A DNA stretch of 49,085 bases from a virus. A program made the position numbers and the translations under genes. Shown here piece after piece: positions 30,758 through 39,959 of the stretch. Location of the stretch: positions 1-49,085 of the IMG/VR virus record IMGVR_UViG_3300003981_000003, one strand, 5' to 3'. The notes beneath the pieces were generated by a model that had not been told where the DNA came from, did not search any database, and saw nothing but the letters and a program-made list of their open reading frames with translations. Within the stretch, counting starts at the first letter, position 1. Each line of letters starts with the position of its first letter.

Positions 30758-32806
30758 CTAGAACGCCGGGGAGAAAGCATCCCTAATAACACGTTCCACC
30801 TCCCCACGCAGGTTAAAATCCCTATCAAAATGGAGTCCAACCTCAACCTTCAACCTCCTCAAACCCCCCTCAACACCGGCGGCGGCACGGCCAGCCCCAT
30901 AGTAGAGGTTTCCAATCATGCTCCCGAGGAGCCCCACTCCCTCCTCGAACAGGCCAATAAAACGGTGCATGGCCCCGCCGGCACGCTCCGTCTGGACTCC
31001 GAGCCTGTAAAGCTCGCCGCTGTACTTGAACAAGCCCTCAGAAGCAGTAAAGATAGCACTCGTCAGCCCCCGGGTCTGCTCAGCATACCTCATACTCGAC
31101 AGGTAGGCCTTCTGGAACCCTCTAGCAATGTTTTCCGTACCTCCCCCAAGCTTCTTGGCAAGCTCCGCACCAACAACCGTGCCAACCACACCGCCAAGAA
31201 CAGCCGCCCCAGCAGTACCACCGGGGAATCCGAGTGCGAAAGGCTTAGTGCCCGTCTCACTAACACGCATCACACTTTTAACACCGGAGGGGAGAGACTC
31301 CAGTAGCCTCCTGCCAAGAACTGTGCCGAAAAATGCTGAGAATACCTGTCTGATAGCACGTGCAAGGTAAATTCCGAAGAGAGTGGTCACGACCAGGCCA
31401 CCACCGGCGAAGAGGACGTTGGCTCCTGTCTCCCCGATATGACTGGCCAGCCAGCTATGTATCTTCTCGAGGTATCCCTCAATTTTAACGCTAGCCCTGA
31501 TTAGCGGTATGCCAATGTTCTTGTAGAACATTATGGTTACGAGCAGTATACTACGCACAAACGGTAACAGCATTAGGCCCACAGCGTCAGCTAGCGGTTT
31601 AATAGCTAGCACGTAAGTAGCATGCATCATACCCTCGATGGCCCCCATAACACCGCTTATCCGGCTTAGACGGCCGATAATAATCTCCATAAGGGTCTGC
31701 ATACCGACCGTAGCAAGAATCATCTTGCCGATGAAAAATGACATCCTAGCGTTAAAGCTCTTCAGGCCACGCTCGATAATCTCCAGTTCATCAACCTCCT
31801 CCCCTCTAGCCCTAGCCTTCTCCTGCTCTGTTCGAACAGCCTCGAGGACACTGCTAAAACCACGCTGTAAGAAGAACTTGCTCATGTCCAGGAAAGCCTT
31901 CCAGAAACCCCACCTAGCACGTCCACCGCCAAGGCCCACAAGAAACTCTTCAAACCCACTACTGCTAAGCATCTCCGAGAGGCGAGTAACACCCTCAAGG
32001 CTCAGATAAGGCCTCCCACCACCATAAACCTCACGGTAGAACTCTGCAAGACCCTCCGCAAACTTCCTGTACATCCTAGAGCTGGGTTGCCCGGAGGCAA
32101 GCTCGGCAAGATAGCTCACAATAGGGTGAGGCTCAACATTAGACTCCCGAACAGCCCTAGCAAGATTCTCCCCGGAACGCTTAATCTGCTCGCCAACCTC
32201 CTTAAAGCCACGACTAGACTCTAAAGCAACCCTAGCAATATCACCCCTATCAGCACCGGCGGAGACAACTGACGATAGCTTGTCGAGGGGTAGACTTCTG
32301 AGAGTGTCCGAAAGCTTACGGTTAGACTCTTCTAGGCTCTTAAGAGTGCTAACAATCTCCATTCCAACACGCTCGAAAACCCCCCTAACCTCCCCAATAC
32401 TACCGCCAACATCAGGAACAGGCCCAATACCGCCCTCCACATCCCCGGTAACGCCGCCCCTAGAAGCTTCCCTCACCGGTGGGGGACGTGTTGCCGGCGG
32501 TTGTGGCACGGTTTTTCCGAGCTCTCCTAGCTTCGAGATGAGCTTGCGGTTTGTCTCGATTAGCTCTTTCAGGGCAGACGTGAGGCTCCGCTGTGTCTCT
32601 GTTGCGACCAGAATTGACGTCCGGAAACCACTACTAATTTCATGTAGCAGGCCCTCAATGTCCCCCTGGGCCGCTGAAGGCTCAATATTGACTGTGGCTT
32701 TCCTGAGAGCTTCCGATAACCGCTTGCTCACCTCGTCGAAAACCCTAACTAGCTCTTCACGGTCAATCTCAACTACAACGTCAAACCTGAGAGGCTCCCA
32801 GCTCAA
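30758..32806 (-). CDS. Tail tape-measure protein
   Basis: The 682-aa protein sets tail length and usually travels ahead of DNA. Features: N-terminal coiled coil (EIDREELVRVFDEVSKRLSEALRKATV), further helices with Ser/Lys repeats, hydrophobic segments around residues 365-450 (MILATVGMQTLMEIIIGRL; LMLLPFVRSILLVTIMFYKNIGIPL) and a Gly/Ala-rich stretch (GTAGAAVLGGVVGTVVGAELAKKLGGG). It follows the two chaperone frames as in all long-tailed phages. Length of 682 aa would predict a tail near 100 nm using the usual 0.15 nm per residue. TTG start overlapping the previous TGA. Confidence 0.85.
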   Translation of the reverse strand: MSWEPLRFDVVVEIDREELVRVFDEVSKRLSEALRKATVNIEPSAAQGDIEGLLHEISSGFRTSILVATETQRSLTSALKELIETNRKLISKLGELGKTVPQPPATRPPPVREASRGGVTGDVEGGIGPVPDVGGSIGEVRGVFERVGMEIVSTLKSLEESNRKLSDTLRSLPLDKLSSVVSAGADRGDIARVALESSRGFKEVGEQIKRSGENLARAVRESNVEPHPIVSYLAELASGQPSSRMYRKFAEGLAEFYREVYGGGRPYLSLEGVTRLSEMLSSSGFEEFLVGLGGGRARWGFWKAFLDMSKFFLQRGFSSVLEAVRTEQEKARARGEEVDELEIIERGLKSFNARMSFFIGKMILATVGMQTLMEIIIGRLSRISGVMGAIEGMMHATYVLAIKPLADAVGLMLLPFVRSILLVTIMFYKNIGIPLIRASVKIEGYLEKIHSWLASHIGETGANVLFAGGGLVVTTLFGIYLARAIRQVFSAFFGTVLGRRLLESLPSGVKSVMRVSETGTKPFALGFPGGTAGAAVLGGVVGTVVGAELAKKLGGGTENIARGFQKAYLSSMRYAEQTRGLTSAIFTASEGLFKYSGELYRLGVQTERAGGAMHRFIGLFEEGVGLLGSMIGNLYYGAGRAAAGVEGGLRRLKVEVGLHFDRDFNLRGEVERVIRDAFSPAF

Positions 32807-33033
32807 CCCATACCACCCCTAACACCAGTTTGCGCCCGGACACGCTCCACACGGGCCTGCTCATCCAGCATCTCTATAATCCCACGCACAACCATGAACG
32901 GCATACTATCCACATCCACCGGAGTCCAGCCATAACGCTCAGCTAGAAGGAAATAGACTAGCATCCGCTCCTCCCACTTATCCACCGGTTGCGCCCCTGT
33001 TACAAGGCGTCTGAGGGCTCGCACACGCCCCAT
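32803..33033 (-). CDS. Tail assembly chaperone, second frame (T-like)
   Basis: A 76-aa frame immediately before the tape measure. Its ATG at 33033 has no good ribosome-binding site, and the open frame extends back through LDSN to a slippery heptamer at 33045-33051, right at the stop of the upstream frame. It is therefore probably made mainly as the C-terminal part of a -1 frameshift fusion (about 178 aa), like lambda gpGT. Helical: RVRALRRLVTG, DKWEERMLVYFLLAERYG, RGIIEMLDEQARVERVRAQ. Confidence 0.65.
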   Translation of the reverse strand: MGRVRALRRLVTGAQPVDKWEERMLVYFLLAERYGWTPVDVDSMPFMVVRGIIEMLDEQARVERVRAQTGVRGGMG

Positions 33034-33041
33034 ATTAGAGT

Positions 33042-33338
33042 CTAGAAAGGGCTATTCTGAAGCGCTAGCAGTGCAAGGGCAAGACCATCCTTAACGGGGA
33101 GCTTCTCGGGCTCTCTAAGCTCAGGTATCTCCGGATCGGAACCGTCGAACATGACCCTGAAGAGCCTGATTCCAAGCTTAAGCATGTTCACCTGCTTCTT
33201 AGCCACATTACCAGTGGAAGGGTCAATACTGGCCATCTCACCTAGAATGTCCATTACCTCGCCAAAAGTCGGCTCTCTAAGATAGACTTTAACCTCCCCA
33301 TAGCTCGGGAGACTAACTTTCACCTCACGCCTACCCAT
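33042..33338 (-). CDS. Tail assembly chaperone, first frame (G-like)
   Basis: The 98-aa protein starts at ATG 33338 with GGGGTGA about ten bases upstream. Strands KVSLPSYGEVKVYLREPTFGEVMDIL, then helices with IDPSTGNVAKKQVNMLKLGIRLFRVMF, ending LALALLALQNSPF. Size, fold pattern and location between tail tube and tape measure match gpG-type chaperones. Its last two codons CCT TTC lie in the heptamer C-CCT-TTC directly before TAG. Confidence 0.65.
   Translation of the reverse strand: MGRREVKVSLPSYGEVKVYLREPTFGEVMDILGEMASIDPSTGNVAKKQVNMLKLGIRLFRVMFDGSDPEIPELREPEKLPVKDGLALALLALQNSPF
33045..33051 (-). promoter_or_regulatory. Predicted -1 ribosomal frameshift site CCCTTTC
   Basis: On the minus strand the zero frame reads AGC CCT TTC TAG, so CCCTTTC fits the X-XXY-YYZ slippery pattern and the stop codon follows at once. 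Slipping back one base gives CCC TTT CTA GAC TCT AAT ATG and continues through the whole second chaperone frame; a TAG blocks that frame just upstream, so the window for shifting is narrow. Confidence 0.6.
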
Positions 33339-33353
33339 CACTATTCACCCCTA

Positions 33354-34289
33354 TTAACCGCTACTCGTACCGGACGCACCGGCAATACTAATCGTGAGCG
33401 GCATGTACTCCACGTCGAGCATCACTATCTCCCCTATCCGCACCGGGGTGCCAAGCCTGGAAATCTTGCCACCGCTAAGACTTATACTACCATTACCGCC
33501 GAAGTTGAGCGTTGCACCAATATCAACCGGGTCGTCCACGCCTCCAAGCCCAACGCCAGCATTCTCGACCAGGTCCCTCAGGCTGGACTCTGTCCCGTAT
33601 ATGGTTGCACGTAGCGTTACCTCCTGCCTGTCCTGGTAGACGATAGTGTAACGCCTGTCTCCAAGGCTATAGGCAGGCTTATAGCCCGTGTCCACACGGA
33701 GGCTATACTCCCTCACCGGGTAGTGGTTACCGTTAATCGTTATTGTAGCATCGGCAAACGTTACAACACTGCCTGACGGCCCAGTATAGTCAATAGTGGC
33801 ACCACCAGTCCCCGGTAACACGTCCTTAAAGACACCGTTCACGCTCACCTCAACAATCTCGCCCTCACGGGCTCTAACCTCGAAATCCCCTATAGCACCC
33901 CCAACAAGGAAAACCTCATTCTGCGGGCCATACCTGCCCGGCCTAACGTAAATGTTAACGAGCTTAATATCACCAGAAGGCGACACATCAACCAGATTGT
34001 TGAGAATCCCAACATCACCGGTGAGGCTGAAGGTGGCCGTGAACCTCCCCTCAAACCTGAGAGGCACTAACACCTGGGGTACACGGCTACCAAGACTGTA
34101 AATCCTCTCAACGCCCTGGTTCAGCTCGAACGTTGTGAGACTAGCATTATATCCGAACGCAGTAACCGGGATGTGCTTGTTATTGTTAGCGTCGGTCGTC
34201 TCGGTTAGACAGTTAAGGCTCGACGTATCACAAGGGTTATACCCAAGGCTAGCATCAACAAACGTGTAGACCCTATCTACACAGCTCAA
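33354..34289 (-). CDS. Probable major tail tube protein
   Basis: The 311-aa, low-charge, beta-rich protein sits just before the chaperone genes, the standard place for the tail tube. Segments such as VPLRFEGRFTATFSLTGDVG, GEIVEVSVNGVFKDVLPG, YPVREYSLRVDTGYKP and RQEVTLRATIYGTESSLRDLVEN follow tube-protein patterns, and the end is IGEIVMLDVEYMPLTISI. It is larger than minimal tube proteins (about 150-250 aa), so an extra surface domain may be present. TTG start; its own promoter at 34326-34340 fits a high-copy structural protein. Confidence 0.65.
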   Translation of the reverse strand: MSCVDRVYTFVDASLGYNPCDTSSLNCLTETTDANNNKHIPVTAFGYNASLTTFELNQGVERIYSLGSRVPQVLVPLRFEGRFTATFSLTGDVGILNNLVDVSPSGDIKLVNIYVRPGRYGPQNEVFLVGGAIGDFEVRAREGEIVEVSVNGVFKDVLPGTGGATIDYTGPSGSVVTFADATITINGNHYPVREYSLRVDTGYKPAYSLGDRRYTIVYQDRQEVTLRATIYGTESSLRDLVENAGVGLGGVDDPVDIGATLNFGGNGSISLSGGKISRLGTPVRIGEIVMLDVEYMPLTISIAGASGTSSG

Positions 34290-34325
34290 ATAACCCCACC
34301 ACCACCGGGGTGGGGGATGGGGGAG

Positions 34326-34340
34326 CTAATTAATTCTTTA
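34326..34340 (-). promoter_or_regulatory. Tail tube gene promoter
   Basis: TAAAGAATTAATTAG on the minus strand, about 40-50 bases before the TTG at 34289. Confidence 0.5.
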
Positions 34341-34937
34341 CACTATCACACGCACCCGGTATGTTATCTCGAATCCAGCGTACATTTTAGTCTTCTCCTC
34401 CAGGTCGTCAGCACGAATAGGCTCCGCCAATACCACTTTCACCGGGGCGTCCGTGAAAACACAGAATCCCGACGTGCACCCAGCATTGAAGAACGTTTCA
34501 TCCTGCCAGTCCACCATCCCACGCTCAACCGGGTACTGTGACGGCACGGCTATGAAAACATGGCTACCCCACGAGTCGGCACGGTCAATATCTGAGAGCT
34601 CGACCTGTACGGGCCGTTTCCAATCACTCTTATCCTGCATGCGCCGGACTGTTTCCCCGATAATGTCAGAGGCAATACTAACATCGTCCCGGTCGGGGCC
34701 AATAACAAGAATCTTCCCGGAATAGTCGAGAAGCCTGCAAGTCCCACCGAGACTGAACCATTTAGAGCTGTAGGCCCCGGGGAAGACCATTACAAGTGTC
34801 CTATCGCCAGGGTGAACCTCCTTGTAGTAGAACCCGTATCCAGCCTCTACGGGCCCGTTAAACTTGTATGCTCTATCGCTCAGAGAATAGACCAGCTCTG
34901 CAAGCACACGGTCTGTAACGCTACGGGCTGAGAGCAC
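34338..34937 (-). CDS. Probable tail completion/terminator protein, 199 aa
   Basis: Assigned by synteny (between a neck protein and the tail tube). Alpha/beta sequence: ARSVTDRVLAELVYSL, GFYYKEVHPGDRTLVMVFPG, KILVIGPDRDDVSIASDIIGETVRRM, FEITYRVRVIV. The GTG at 34937 has GGAGATGG upstream and overlaps the preceding gene by 17 bases. Confidence 0.5.
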   Translation of the reverse strand: MLSARSVTDRVLAELVYSLSDRAYKFNGPVEAGYGFYYKEVHPGDRTLVMVFPGAYSSKWFSLGGTCRLLDYSGKILVIGPDRDDVSIASDIIGETVRRMQDKSDWKRPVQVELSDIDRADSWGSHVFIAVPSQYPVERGMVDWQDETFFNAGCTSGFCVFTDAPVKVVLAEPIRADDLEEKTKMYAGFEITYRVRVIV

Positions 34938-35343
34938 GTTCCATCTCCTCCTTCATCCTCCGGTGCAAACCATCCACCCAGTGGTAGGCCTTGTTCCCCT
35001 TTTTACGTATGACCGCACGCACACGCAGAGCCCTTTTAACAGCGTCATCGTAAGTGTCAGCGTACTTAGCCATAGCCCACTCAATCAAGGGGTACAATGG
35101 CGGGGCATGAGGCTTAGAGCCGAAATGTAGCACGTAAGCGGCAGGGTCATTATTCTCCACTACAACCTCAACCCTGCCATCACCGGTCGTCCACTCCCTG
35201 GGCCGGTTGGAGAGGGATAAGTGTCCAGTAGCATAGTGCTCCTTTTCTTTGAGCTCCCTCTTCATAACGCTATCAATGAACTCTGATATCTGCCATGAAA
35301 AATCGTGAGCGTTCTCCACCCTAACCTCTTTCACCCGTATCAC
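34921..35343 (-). CDS. HK97 gp10-like neck/tail-completion protein
   Basis: The GTG at 35343 overlaps the previous TGA (GTGA); the longer frame to 35415 has no start support. The 140-aa protein contains YVLHFGSKPHAPPLYPLIEWAMAKY, the pattern seen in gp10-family proteins, where a conserved G-x-x-P-H-x-P-P precedes the last helices, and ends in a basic helix (HRRMKEEMERAL). It likely joins the tail to the head-completion complex. Confidence 0.65.
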   Translation of the reverse strand: MIRVKEVRVENAHDFSWQISEFIDSVMKRELKEKEHYATGHLSLSNRPREWTTGDGRVEVVVENNDPAAYVLHFGSKPHAPPLYPLIEWAMAKYADTYDDAVKRALRVRAVIRKKGNKAYHWVDGLHRRMKEEMERALSP

Positions 35344-35783
35344 AGTACACGCACCCCATCCGCTTTCAACGGGCCCTTCTGATGCCCAAAAGTCCTCCAC
35401 AAACAGTAGTAGCACAGCTCGTTGAAACGCACAAGATACATTACAGGCTCACGCCTACCACAAACACTACAGGCGAGCTCTCCAGAAAGGTTAGTGATAA
35501 CCTGGACTCTCCCCTCAGCCTTAAGCTTCTCCTTAGCATACGCACGGTCAAAATGCTCCCGGCACAGCACAACCTCCAATGGAACCTTCAAAGTCTGCTC
35601 GGTACGCCCACAATACTCGCAGGTATTCTTGTCCCACCAGAAATCGTACTTCCTCACCGGTGGTAGCGGTCTAGCATAAGGCCCGAAACTCTTATAGCGC
35701 ATCATATAGAGGTCCAGGCTGTCCTTGAACGTTCTAGGTCTGACAACAACCACCCTTAAACACCGGGTGGTGTTGGTGTACAT
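35340..35783 (-). CDS. Zinc-ribbon protein of the neck region, about 147 aa
   Basis: ATG at 35783, 15 bases after the reductase stop; GTG 35753 is an alternative. Two Cys clusters: CEYCGR...VVLCREH (C-x2-C-x18-C-x2-H) and CSVCGRREP...LCYYC (C-x2-C-x17-C-x2-C), each a likely zinc site. Basic N-terminal half (RPRTFKDSLDLYMMRYKSFGPYARPLPPVRKY). A T-run (TATTTTTTCC) between the reductase stop and this start may separate the transcripts. Role unknown; position suggests head completion or regulation. Confidence 0.6.
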   Translation of the reverse strand: MYTNTTRCLRVVVVRPRTFKDSLDLYMMRYKSFGPYARPLPPVRKYDFWWDKNTCEYCGRTEQTLKVPLEVVLCREHFDRAYAKEKLKAEGRVQVITNLSGELACSVCGRREPVMYLVRFNELCYYCLWRTFGHQKGPLKADGVRVL

Positions 35784-35797
35784 GGAGGAAAAAATAC

Positions 35798-38700
35798 TTA
35801 GAGCTCGCATGTCTTGCATGTTGAGTTCTCGGTTTCACCCATCACCAGCACGCTCCCATCCCCACCGTTCTTCTTGGGGAGCGATACCAGCCGTGAACGC
35901 CTCTTACACTCGACAAACCTCTTATCACCGGTGCGCCCGGAAGCGCCGAAGTCTATTACCTGCACCATCTTACTCTCGTCCCTGTAGATTGTTACTCCCC
36001 GGAGGCCGAGTAGCCATCCGAGAATGTATACTGTTTCAACGTCCTGTTTCGTAGCGTCCTTCCTGAGGTTCACGGTCTTGCTTATTGACTGGTCCGTGTA
36101 TAGCTGTGCGGCCGCATTATGCGCTAGATGGTACCAGTAGTCGAAATCCATACTGGTGCTGTACATGTCAGCAAGCATTCTTAGGCCCAGTATGAATCCG
36201 GGCCCAACCTTCCCGGAGAGTTTAGCTTCAATGTCTGGTAGCGCCCATCTCAGGCTACCCTTATGCTTGCTGACCTCGTCGAAAACAAGGCCAATAACAT
36301 CCCTCCCCACACCGGCGTTCCTAGCCAGCTCCAGCAGGTCGTCCCTGAAGCTTGACACCACCTCGAGGAAGCTCCCAACACTAACATTGCGCTGGAACAC
36401 GAGAGCGAAATAAGGCTCTATACCACTACTCGTGCCGGCGATAATGCTTATGCTACCGGTCGGAGCGACCGTATTCACGACCGTGTTCCTGGGAGCAACA
36501 GCCCCAATACTCCTCCCATACTCCACGAGCACCCTCCAAGCATCGCCGGGGCGCCACACGGCAAGCGCTAATAGTAGCCTTGGATTCCCTACAACTTCCT
36601 CCACCGGTTTGGTGAGGGCATCGTCCGCCATTTTCCTTGTTATACCGAAGACGTTTTCCGCCACGTTCTCGAGCGCCTCGATGCTAACAAGCTTCACGGT
36701 ACCATCGGGCTCAACACGCTCCCCGGAAGCGCCGGTAAGCCTCTCGTACACCCACCCGGGAATGCTGACATCATGGTATTTCAGCTTCAGCCAGCCATCC
36801 TCGAATTTAACCACGCTAGCCACCTTCTTAAGCGCCGGTATGTGCATCTCCAGCAGTTCATCGGAGTTCCCTGGTTTGACGCACTCCATACGCCTCCAAT
36901 CATAGACCTTGCACTTGAACGCCGGGGCAGGGCCAAGCTCTGCTCCGAGCTCCCAGCTACGCTTCCAAGCGTAAACATTTATTGCGGCCGTAAGTATGAG
37001 CGTTACCGCTACTGCCTCCTCGCTGTCATAGGGCAGTCCCAGTTTTGATAGGAGGTCTGCTAGCCCCATCATTCCCAGGCCGACCTTGCGTGTCAGACTG
37101 TTAGCCTTATGATGGTTCTCATGTGGATGCCTGTTCCTATCTATGACAGCGTCCATAGCGTCCATCACAGTCTGCACGTCAAGATAGAAACTGTCGAGGT
37201 CGAACATTCCCTTATCAGCATACTTCTCAACACTCATACTACCAAGGTTACAGCTTTCAAAGTAATATAAATACTGCTCCCCACAGTTATGATGTACAAG
37301 TCCTCCAGCAATGTACCTCTTATACCCGGGGACCGTAAAATCGTAGAAGTCCACCATGCCAGCATCCCCAACCGCCTTAACAGTAGCCCAGACAGAGTCA
37401 CGCTTAGCCTTCTTCAGCACCAGCTTCCCACTCTTACCGGTAGACTCGAACCCTACTATCTCAGCGAAAATCTTACGGCTATACCCGTTTATCACCAGCT
37501 CATAGTACCCTTTAAACTCGTATACACGTTTTTCCCCGCTGGATGTAGTGTACTCAATCGTCTTCCTATACGGGCGGTTATAGATACGGCTGAAAACCCC
37601 CAGAGCCGTTAAGAGAACCTGCACATCCTTCAGCAGTCCCAGGCTACTGCTCGTAAGACGCACGGCCCTATCATTATCAACAGTACCATCAGCCGTGAAC
37701 AGGCCACGCAGAAACATGGCAAGACTCTCAAAGTCAAGCCTCCAAACTATCTCCGGAAGCCTCCTCTCCGGTTGTCTGAGCATCGTGCCCCCCATAAGCT
37801 CGATAATCTTCTTGTACAGCCTAGTATTCTTGCCGACCATTACAACCTGCTCGCTACCATGCCTTCTCAGATACTTGTTCGGGTTAGCTCCAAGCCTCAA
37901 TATAGCACGCTTCACCCTCTCAAGAGCCTCCCCATCCTGAGGCCCGAAATACCACGCCACATAGTACTCGTTCAGAGTGCCATCACCAATCAGCCATCCA
38001 AGCGCAAAAGCCACGTCAGGCTCAAGCCTCACACCGGAAGACAACTCCCCCCTAGCATGCTCCGGGTGTAGCCTGGCAACCATCACCTTATCCCCGGGCT
38101 TCAGCTGGTCAGCCCTCTTCCATCCCTCCGGTGTCAAGAACTTGTGCTCATGCGTTACCACAGCCTCATAGCCCTCCCTTGTCACCACACGCAGGCCAGG
38201 CTTCCTCCCAACATGCCAGACCCAAGCATTAACCGTGTCCGTAGAGTAGAGAGCCAGCTCATCACCATATGAGGTAACGTAGACGGGAACCTCCCTGTCG
38301 GGCACCACAAGTCTAGTCTCATAAGCTGTGAGCTCCCCACCCTCTCCAAGCACATCCTCGCCGGCGGAAACAGCCCTAGCATGTATGCCACGCTGTCTAG
38401 CCTCCTCCCATATGTCACGTGCCTTCTTCCATCCCTCCGGTGTCAGCATCCTAGTGTCTCCCGACACGCAAGGATTAGTAACACCTATAGTACCAAGCCA
38501 AGGAGTTGGATTCCACTTATTGTAGTTATCAAGAAACAATAACCCAGGGTCCCCAGTACTCCATGCACTGGAAATAATCTCCTCCCACAGTACACTGGTT
38601 GGGATATGCCATATGTACGGGTTTTTACTGTCCCAGCTCATGCCAGCTTCTTCTAGTATTTTAACCGAGTTCTTCTTGGCATGTTCAACCATGTCTTCGA

Positions 38701-39796
38701 GAATGCTAATATACGGGGTCTCAACCTTATCAAGAATCTCGCCCAACATACCTATCCCGGTGGCCCTTGATACAGCGTATGATATCCTGTAATCCCCCGG
38801 GCCAACCTCGCCGGTTAGCTGTGGATTAACCAGCCACCACTCACGCCCTTCAAACAAAGCTTCAAAGAATGCATCATGAATGCCAACACTAATGTTGAAG
38901 TTTGTTAGGAACAGGTCTCCAAGAGGGAACCTCTTAGCTTGTATGAATCCTGCCTCCTCCGGCGGGGTCATGCCATCCCTAGTATGCTCCTCGAAATCAC
39001 CATTAACCTTGCACCCCTGCGACTCTAAATCCCCTTTAACACCGGTGGCAACAGCACGGGCGTATGCTGGTAGCATGTACCTGTAAGCGTCCCAAACATT
39101 GAAGTACGGGTTGTAGAGGTCGGCATGCCAGTCGTGCATAACACCCATGTTGGCCCCACGCCTCTTCCCCCCCTGTTTTACAGCGTCGGTTACCCGGTCG
39201 AAAATCGTCATAAAACTTATTGGGCCACTCGAGAACGAGCCCGTCCCCCTAACCATTGACCACCGGGGGCGGAGGTTGCTGAAGTTAAATCCCTGTCCGC
39301 CTCCATGTTTGAACGTTAATGCTTGCACCCGTGTAGCCTCCATGATATCGTTAAGGTCGTCGTAGAGCGGGGTAACATAGCACGCCGATAAGGTTCCATG
39401 TGCGCCGTCAACATACATGTTGAACAGAGTTGGACTGTTAAACACGAATCGCCTCGAGAGAAGAAGCTCAGAGAGTATTAGCGGGTTCACACGCCCCTCA
39501 AAACCCTTAGCCACCCGGCGCATAAGGCTTGAAGGTGTCTCCACGATATGGCCGTACTCGTCCCGTGAGAGATACCGGCTCATCAGGACACGTATAGCGT
39601 TATAGGTGAACCCATAATCGTGAGGGTCGGGAATCCTAGGGTCTACGAGCCGCCCCCCGTTAGACGCATATCCCCGGTAATGGTTACCAACCTCACGGTA
39701 GATTTCCTCTAGGAGGAGCTCTTTAGCCTCCTCAGCCTTCCCAGGGTCGAAGATTGACTCCCGGACAAGTTCGAGCTGAAGCTTATCGCTATTCAC
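35798..39796 (-). CDS. nrdJ: Adenosylcobalamin-dependent ribonucleotide reductase (class II) with intein
   Basis: Makes deoxyribonucleotides. The 1332-aa precursor gives about 937 aa after intein removal. Signatures: SPTLFN and SACYVTPL (first redox Cys), KHGGGQGFNFSNLRP, GTIGVTNP|CGEQ (active-site thiyl Cys at the intein junction), PTGSISIIAGTSSGIEPYFAL, and the C-terminal redox pair CKTC. The class II assignment comes from the NrdJ-type order and the C-terminal CxxC; no NrdB-like subunit is in the window. The GTG at 39796 is preferred: the TATA CTAAAATATA lies at 39821-39830, so an ATG at 39811 would precede the mRNA start, and GAGGTG precedes the GTG. Confidence 0.92.
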   Translation of the reverse strand: MNSDKLQLELVRESIFDPGKAEEAKELLLEEIYREVGNHYRGYASNGGRLVDPRIPDPHDYGFTYNAIRVLMSRYLSRDEYGHIVETPSSLMRRVAKGFEGRVNPLILSELLLSRRFVFNSPTLFNMYVDGAHGTLSACYVTPLYDDLNDIMEATRVQALTFKHGGGQGFNFSNLRPRWSMVRGTGSFSSGPISFMTIFDRVTDAVKQGGKRRGANMGVMHDWHADLYNPYFNVWDAYRYMLPAYARAVATGVKGDLESQGCKVNGDFEEHTRDGMTPPEEAGFIQAKRFPLGDLFLTNFNISVGIHDAFFEALFEGREWWLVNPQLTGEVGPGDYRISYAVSRATGIGMLGEILDKVETPYISILEDMVEHAKKNSVKILEEAGMSWDSKNPYIWHIPTSVLWEEIISSAWSTGDPGLLFLDNYNKWNPTPWLGTIGVTNPCVSGDTRMLTPEGWKKARDIWEEARQRGIHARAVSAGEDVLGEGGELTAYETRLVVPDREVPVYVTSYGDELALYSTDTVNAWVWHVGRKPGLRVVTREGYEAVVTHEHKFLTPEGWKRADQLKPGDKVMVARLHPEHARGELSSGVRLEPDVAFALGWLIGDGTLNEYYVAWYFGPQDGEALERVKRAILRLGANPNKYLRRHGSEQVVMVGKNTRLYKKIIELMGGTMLRQPERRLPEIVWRLDFESLAMFLRGLFTADGTVDNDRAVRLTSSSLGLLKDVQVLLTALGVFSRIYNRPYRKTIEYTTSSGEKRVYEFKGYYELVINGYSRKIFAEIVGFESTGKSGKLVLKKAKRDSVWATVKAVGDAGMVDFYDFTVPGYKRYIAGGLVHHNCGEQYLYYFESCNLGSMSVEKYADKGMFDLDSFYLDVQTVMDAMDAVIDRNRHPHENHHKANSLTRKVGLGMMGLADLLSKLGLPYDSEEAVAVTLILTAAINVYAWKRSWELGAELGPAPAFKCKVYDWRRMECVKPGNSDELLEMHIPALKKVASVVKFEDGWLKLKYHDVSIPGWVYERLTGASGERVEPDGTVKLVSIEALENVAENVFGITRKMADDALTKPVEEVVGNPRLLLALAVWRPGDAWRVLVEYGRSIGAVAPRNTVVNTVAPTGSISIIAGTSSGIEPYFALVFQRNVSVGSFLEVVSSFRDDLLELARNAGVGRDVIGLVFDEVSKHKGSLRWALPDIEAKLSGKVGPGFILGLRMLADMYSTSMDFDYWYHLAHNAAAQLYTDQSISKTVNLRKDATKQDVETVYILGWLLGLRGVTIYRDESKMVQVIDFGASGRTGDKRFVECKRRSRLVSLPKKNGGDGSVLVMGETENSTCKTCEL
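37286..38470 (-). other. Intein with LAGLIDADG homing endonuclease in ribonucleotide reductase
   Basis: A 395-residue insert starts with Cys (CVSGDTRMLTPEGW, block A) and ends VHHN followed by an extein Cys, the canonical splice ends. Block B is VVTHEHKFLTPEGW. Two LAGLIDADG motifs (ALGWLIGDG and FLRGLFTADG) indicate an endonuclease that looks intact. It sits at TNP/CGEQ, so the +1 Cys used in splicing is also the catalytic thiyl-radical Cys of the enzyme. Confidence 0.93.
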
Positions 39797-39820
39797 GTGT
39801 TCACACCTCATCTGGCAAGC

Positions 39821-39830
39821 TATATTTTAG
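39821..39830 (-). promoter_or_regulatory. Ribonucleotide reductase promoter
   Basis: CTAAAATATA on the minus strand, centred about 29 bases before the GTG at 39796. A GTATGCCC box lies at 39830-39837, immediately upstream, the same box as in the palindromic region at 40.1 kb. Confidence 0.6.
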
Positions 39831-39959
39831 TATGCCCGGGGGGTTAAATCGGCATGTAATTACCCATAAGTATAACAACCCGGCGCTAGGCCCCAGAAGG
39901 GTCGGGGCGGCCGGCTCCCCCCTCCCCTTTTCCCTTATTACACCGGTTGGGGTGGTGGG

